A DNA stretch of 64,000 nucleotides, from the NCBI GenBank assembly GCA_029718625.1, contig CM056377.1, positions 37,758,699 to 37,822,698 of the forward strand, written 5' to 3'. Below, in pieces: positions 11,878 to 64,000 of this stretch. Below the pieces are notes generated by a model, which saw nothing but the letters and a program-made list of their open reading frames with translations, was not told the DNA's origin and did no database searches. Position 1 is the stretch's first letter. Each line of letters begins with the position of its first letter. Source of the stretch: Synaphobranchus kaupii. Lineage: Eukaryota; Chordata; Actinopteri; Anguilliformes; Synaphobranchidae. The position numbers and the translations under genes are program-made.

Positions 11878-14800
11878 CTCTCGCTTTGCTGCCCCTCTGA
11901 AAAATTATCATCTCGTTTTGTGTTGACAGGCTTATTTTTAAAGTCCTGCCATTGCTGCATTGACCACTGTACTCTGTCTGGCCGTTTTTAAATCATCATA
12001 TTAGCTGTGGTTTCCTAAGTAGGGGAACATTCATATTGAACATCCTTTTTCCACTGTTCAAAGACTCCTTAGTCTATGTGAGTGGCGGAAGCCAAACCAT
12101 TAACAATTTACTCTCCTAATTGAGGATTCTTGAAAGAATTTGTTTCTCCATCGCATTACAGTGGTGCCTCCACCCCCTGTACCACTCAGTTTTTATATTG
12201 ATATTAATGGATGAGGACATTTATTTAATGAAGGGTTGATTTCTTGTTGGTCCTAAGATGGAAATATCAGGAGATAAGTTTCGTATTATCCCATCAGATA
12301 CAGCTTGTGATCCTGGCCGGCCAATGAGAATATGGGTATCAACATGTGACTAGAGAGAACGTTTTGCAGTGTTAACGCAAAAAAGATTTAATGGAGCACT
12401 CTGCCTTCTGGCATTTGTAAATGAAGCCCTGCTGATGTAAAAAAAAAAAAAAGAAATTCCTCCTGAATTCTCATCGGTTTATGTTTGAATTCCCTGAATA
12501 AACCACAATATGTTTGTATGTGTGTGGTCCCCCAGTGGAGTTTTGTTGAGAGATACCGGCTCGTGATTATTTTATTACCATCATATAGTCTGGTGAGCAC
12601 ATGGAGCAGAGTTTGCTGCTGATCACCTGCTGCTCACACGGCTTAAACCCGCTCCCGTTTAAGCCTTTAAAGACCTTGGCCTGTAGACATTCTGCCGCTA
12701 TCCGCAGGTTTTGTGTCTTCAGCCGGTTTTTATCACAGTGTGAATTTCCCTTGCCAATTAGCCCCTTTGTATTTCATGTTTGTATGCGCATTATCTTACC
12801 GCGGCTATAACCTTGGTGGTTTCTGTGTTATGTGTTTGTTCGCAACTGGGGAGAGACCATCCTCGCTGCAAGATTTCATGCGATTTCTTGGCAGCCAGAT
12901 TCTCGGGCGGTTCTAAGAAATCCATTTTGACACGAGTTGAAAAAATATTTATGCAACTTTTTTTTCACTGCACTCCCCCAAATAAAGATATGCCATTCGG
13001 TCATTTTTCCTCTCATGCTCCTCCTGTATTTTTTTAACCACCAACTGGCCTTAATAAAGAGTTAGAGAAGAATTTTTACACAGTATTTTAGATTTCAAAA
13101 TGAATCAAGCATGTCTTTTATTTTGTGTAGACATGCCTCTTTAATTCCACAAATGTCAACTACAGAGATGAACCACACACACACGCACTCACAATGTACA
13201 GCTTTACCTTAAGTGGTTTTAGCTGTTCTTATGTTCTTATGAGGATATTTTCTAATGTCAGGAATGTGCTAAAGGAGGTTGGAACTCTCATAATAAGAAC
13301 AATAATAGGGGAATTATTTTCTTGCCTCCTTATTTTTTGAAAGTAGTGTTCCAACACCCATGAACCAGTACTCCTCAATTTACTCTTCTCCCCAGCACCG
13401 TCCTCCCCCACTTTCTTATGCTGGTTCTCTCCTCCTTCTTCAAGACTCATTCCATACCGCTGTTCCTCCTTTCCAACCAGCCGTAGACGACTCTTGCCAC
13501 AAGAGTCCTCTTCTCCAAGCCTGCTTTATTTTCAGACCTGCACTGTGTGTGCAGGTCACCACAGTGTGGCTATTATATAAACCGTGTCTTTGGCATAGTC
13601 GGACATGTTGGAATTAATTACCTGTTGAATTACCTCAGCACAGTTCAAGACTTGAGTTCGGTGGTGAAAACACAGTTAATAACTGTACATGTTGCAAACT
13701 AGTTTATATACAGAAATCATTTCAGATCACATCTATGAGTAGCACAGGTCCATGCCTGACGTTACAGACATGATTTTATCAAAAATCTTTGTGTACGTAC
13801 TGTACAGTTTTCACATGTTATAATAGAGGACTTTATTTTCTTCTTTATTGTGTCTGGTGATGTTGTTTTACAGCTGTAGCAGCAGACACATCTCTGACAT
13901 TGACGATAACTGTTTGAAACCACATGCTACATAATCAGTAACTGGCTACAATAACCGATCCACTTAAGTCGAGCTGATTAAATTAATCATGCAGATAAAA
14001 TCGCCCATTGGCATCAGCAAACGCTTCCATCTGTGTGGCTGCATTCAGCGAAGAAAATTAGCACGTATCTGGTTTTTGCGCACTGGCTGACCATTGTGCA
14101 AGCGCCAGAACCAGGCGTAACCTATATCTTGAGTTTATTTTGAAAAGTTCTTATTTTTTGCTCTCCATTTTTCAGGAGTCTGTTTGAGCGAATTCATCTT
14201 GGCCGTACCAAAAACGGCCATCATCTCCCTGCAGTTTTCTGGTATTTGTGAGCTGGAGGCTCGCTGCGTGCCCCGGAGGGACGGGGAGCTGCAGCCTTCT
14301 CTTAGACCCTATTGATAGGCTCACCAACATTCTGTATGACTTCCAGTAACTCCTGGATGCTGGTGTCCACTGACAGCCTACATGCAGCTGTTCAGTACAA
14401 CTTTTCGGCGATTCAGGTTACCGAATACTCCCAGTTTCTAAATCTACATTACCAATATTTGTTTGCTTTACAGGGAACCTGAATTCAAAAGAAATGTTTT
14501 ACTAGTTATATGACAGTTCTGTAGGCTTAAATAATATCATCCAGTAAGGCACTGAGTTAAAACAGCAAAGCAAGAAACCTGCACACTTACCATGGGTTCT
14601 ACCAAGGTAGAAGAGTTAGTCCATTATGCCCTACTGTTACATTTATTAACAAAATTCACAAAGTGACATCTGAAGCTTATGCTATTTTTTGTAATTTAGT
14701 TAGCTAAATATCTTAACATTGACAGACATTATTTAGTATTTAACTGTCTAAATGCTACCAAAGTCAATCTAGCTAGTCTAGCTAATGTTGCATAGCCCAA

Positions 14801-15120
14801 AATTATATTGGGTATTTTGGTTATGAGATATTTTTATTGAGTTTGATTCAGGTGCCGGCTTTCAGACTGAAATGACTCGCTTGCTCCATTATGGACTGCA
14901 TTACTCCTCCTCCTGTAAAAGATAGGGCTTAACACCAAAATGTTCATTGTGTAATCATACTTGTAGCATATCAGTGTTAAACAGCACATGGGTCTCTCGT
15001 TAGGCAAAGCTATTAACCACCACTGGAAAAATCCTTGGGGAAACTGTTTTATTGGAACTAGCGATAGTTTTGTGTTATTTTTGATAGAGGAGTGAATACA
15101 AAATCTTTGAAACATTTAAT

Positions 15121-15226
15121 ATTATTAAAAGTGCTCGCATCGGTACTCTGTATCGGCAAGTACCCAAACCTGAGTGCTCTGTACTTGTACTCGGTCTGAA
15201 AAAAATGGTATCGGTGCATCCCTAGT
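15121..15226. mobile_element. hAT-like transposon terminus
   Basis: It contains actctgtatcggcaagtacc and ends ggtatcggtgcatcccta, typical of fish hAT-like repeats whose termini begin cagggatgcaccgat. The opposite end was not found, so the extent is unknown. Confidence 0.45.
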
Positions 15227-16778
15227 TCCAACCTGAGACTGATTTATAATAGCCTTATTGGTCTATTTAATAAATCAGAAGTCATGAATAGCACCATTTC
15301 CAACATGAATTGTAACCCCCTCCCAATTTATTGTTCACTGTACAGAGAAAGATGGTTGTTTATCCCAAAGCGTTACCTTCTCTATATATTAATGCCATCT
15401 GGAGGGTTGTGCTGTGCCAGCTCACAGTTTTAATATTTATGGGTTTCCTGAGTTGAAAGGAGCTTTTAACCAATAGTGCAAACCAGGAAGATACAGAGAG
15501 TCCTCATTACAAAGGGCCGGTATGGCGAAGGCCAATCAGCACGCTTGCTTGTGTCTTTCTAGCAGGTTAACTAGCGAAGTCTGCTGCGCGTTACGTTTTA
15601 TGAAGCAACTATCGCTCACTTCAAAGCAAAGACATTGAATCTCCTGTTGTTGTTTTTCTCTGCTGAAATGAGGCATTGATGTGCAGCGAACTTCTGTATC
15701 CAAACAGTTGTTCGGCATTTGACGCAACCAATATTCTAACAAGCTTTGTGTTTTGTAAACAGTCGCAACATGGGCCCGCTCTCTTCAATAATAAAAAAAG
15801 AAACTGTACAAGATGGATGGCATTTTTTGTAACTGCCCTGGAAGATACTTTTTTTTAAATGAGCCATTTCACCTTTGAAAGACAAAATTTTATAAAAACC
15901 ATTGCTGTACATGCTTTACCTTTCCAAGCTTGATAATCTTTGATATTTTGACTCTTCCCTAATAAAGCCACCTAAAATAATCTACTGTATTTGTGTCAAG
16001 AAGGGATCAGGTGCTAAGATGTGGTTTGTGTGAGATGTTGCCTTGGATCTCAGCACTTTAACACACATCTTTCTCCGCCTTGCACCCCGACAAGCAACAG
16101 TTGTATGCTGAAATTCCGGTGGCTTATGGTGAGGTTAAACATGATGTTTTCTTGTCCCGGGTAAATGGTGTGTGTGTGAAATTAATATTCATTTTATTTT
16201 GTACTGGTTACGAACACATTTCAACCTGAATCGTGCAGAGTGGATTGCTGCACACCTCCTGTGAGAAACAAGCTCTCAGTGCTGCATCAGATTTTATTTC
16301 TAAGACTTTGAAGGATATTCTGGGAATTGATTGTTTTAATTTTCGCTGAAGCCGTTTGCAAAGCGGGGGACTGAGGTTGGGTGGGTTTCAAATGCCTGCG
16401 CCTCGCAAAGCCAGGAAATGAAAGCCAGACGGACCAGGAGCAGTGCAGAGGACACCCGGAGTCTCCTGTCTTTGTCTCTGTTGTGTAACAGAGATATTCT
16501 TCAGTGTTGCTGTCTCTGGGGCCCACAGTTCACCACACTATTAAAATAACTTGTAAACATTCCGCCTAATCATTTTCGTTCTCAAATTTCCGTTGGATTG
16601 CAGTTGTTTCCAAATGAGAGTCAATAGTGCTTGATTCGAATGGATGGAAATACTTTCAAAAATTATGTGTGGTATATCGTATAGAGTATAGTATGTGAAA
16701 AAACATTGTATTGCCATCTAAAGCTTTACTTCTACATCTATAGTATTGCATATTGTGCCTTTTCTTGACATGGTTGCG

Positions 16779-16819
16779 CACTAACATGATAATGTTTTTA
16801 ACATCATATCATGTTAGTG
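16779..16819. repeat. short perfect hairpin
   Basis: cactaacatgat (16779-16790) is exactly complemented by atcatgttagtg (16808-16819), with a 17-base AT-rich loop. It lies 130 bases upstream of the first visible exon. It may be chance or a decayed foldback. Confidence 0.6.
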
Positions 16820-16952
16820 TTCTTGTTTTATGTAGAAAAAATTTCTCTGCCTACTGTAGGTCAGAAAAAAAATGCAAAAAGCATGAAATGTTTTTGATAT
16901 GTCCGTCTGTCCTACACTGCATGCAGGCTGAGCCTTGTCACTCTTCCTTCAG

Positions 16953-64000
<47,048 letters not shown>

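Larger units (their letters stand above)
8215..16952. other. non-coding region left of first visible exon
   Basis: If earlier piezo2 exons lie to the left, this is intron. I found no exon coding the expected upstream Piezo2 segment. It holds a 31-base G run, a 24-base minisatellite, a possible hAT terminus and a short hairpin near 16.8 kb, all listed separately. The remainder is AT-rich with random short frames. Confidence 0.5.

Noticed and set aside
11705..11960. Minus-strand repetitive frames with QSTGQHP- or RATSSTVY-type units
   Set aside because: They arise from the 24-base minisatellite, whose unit length is a multiple of three.
15536..15742. Minus-strand 68-codon frame as a transposase piece
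   Set aside because: It has no recognised motif or terminal repeats. Chance cannot be excluded.

Overview
This is vertebrate nuclear DNA, almost certainly from a ray-finned (teleost-type) fish. Short exons with consensus GT-AG junctions are separated by AT-rich introns full of fish-type repeats: Tc1/mariner elements, a Ty3/gypsy retrotransposon, TTAA-flanked MITEs, and tRNA-derived SINEs. Two SINEs share a LINE-like 3' tail, and one of them ends in TGTAA-type repeats like those described for eel UnaSINE/UnaL2. An eel-like (elopomorph) source would fit, but these tails are widespread in fishes and I do not claim a species.

Layout. About 1-8.2 kb is mobile-element rich: a nearly complete Tc1 transposon (2032-3660) and a decayed Ty3/gypsy element on the minus strand (about 3.8-7.7 kb, with possible flanking sequence to about 8.2 kb). 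About 8.2-16.95 kb is non-coding and is either an intron or upstream DNA. From 16953 to the right edge the window is the middle of one gene on the plus strand, piezo2, the mechanically gated cation channel. I can place 35 exons (16953-17109 through 63964-64000+), about 1634 codons. They cover the N-terminal blade from its first transmembrane unit, through the beam helix and the acidic cytosolic region after it, to the segment starting GNVPSREN. The first exons (roughly 100 residues), the C-terminal blade, the cap and the pore lie outside what I can see. Every exon junction is phase-consistent.

Two exons carry an apparent one-base deletion in a G run (25284-25529 and 25861-26073). Each breaks the frame. 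The other 33 exons are intact, so sequencing or assembly error is more likely than gene death, but the sequence as given would truncate the channel. Three symmetric small exons (44202-44243, 44871-44903, 61512-61610) match cassette exons I recall from mammalian Piezo2, which suggests conserved alternative splicing.

The introns hold several clean transposon footprints with target-site duplications: a mariner deletion derivative at 37070-37611, a foldback MITE at 57875-58008, a long-TIR Tc1-type element at 58018-58804, and two TTAA MITEs at 33027-33435 and 36092-36394. There are also SINEs, a possible CR1-type LINE esterase remnant near 56 kb, a CpG-rich block near 20.2-20.9 kb, and many microsatellites. 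I saw no RNA gene, no CRISPR, no second protein-coding host gene and no evidence of a novel multi-gene system.
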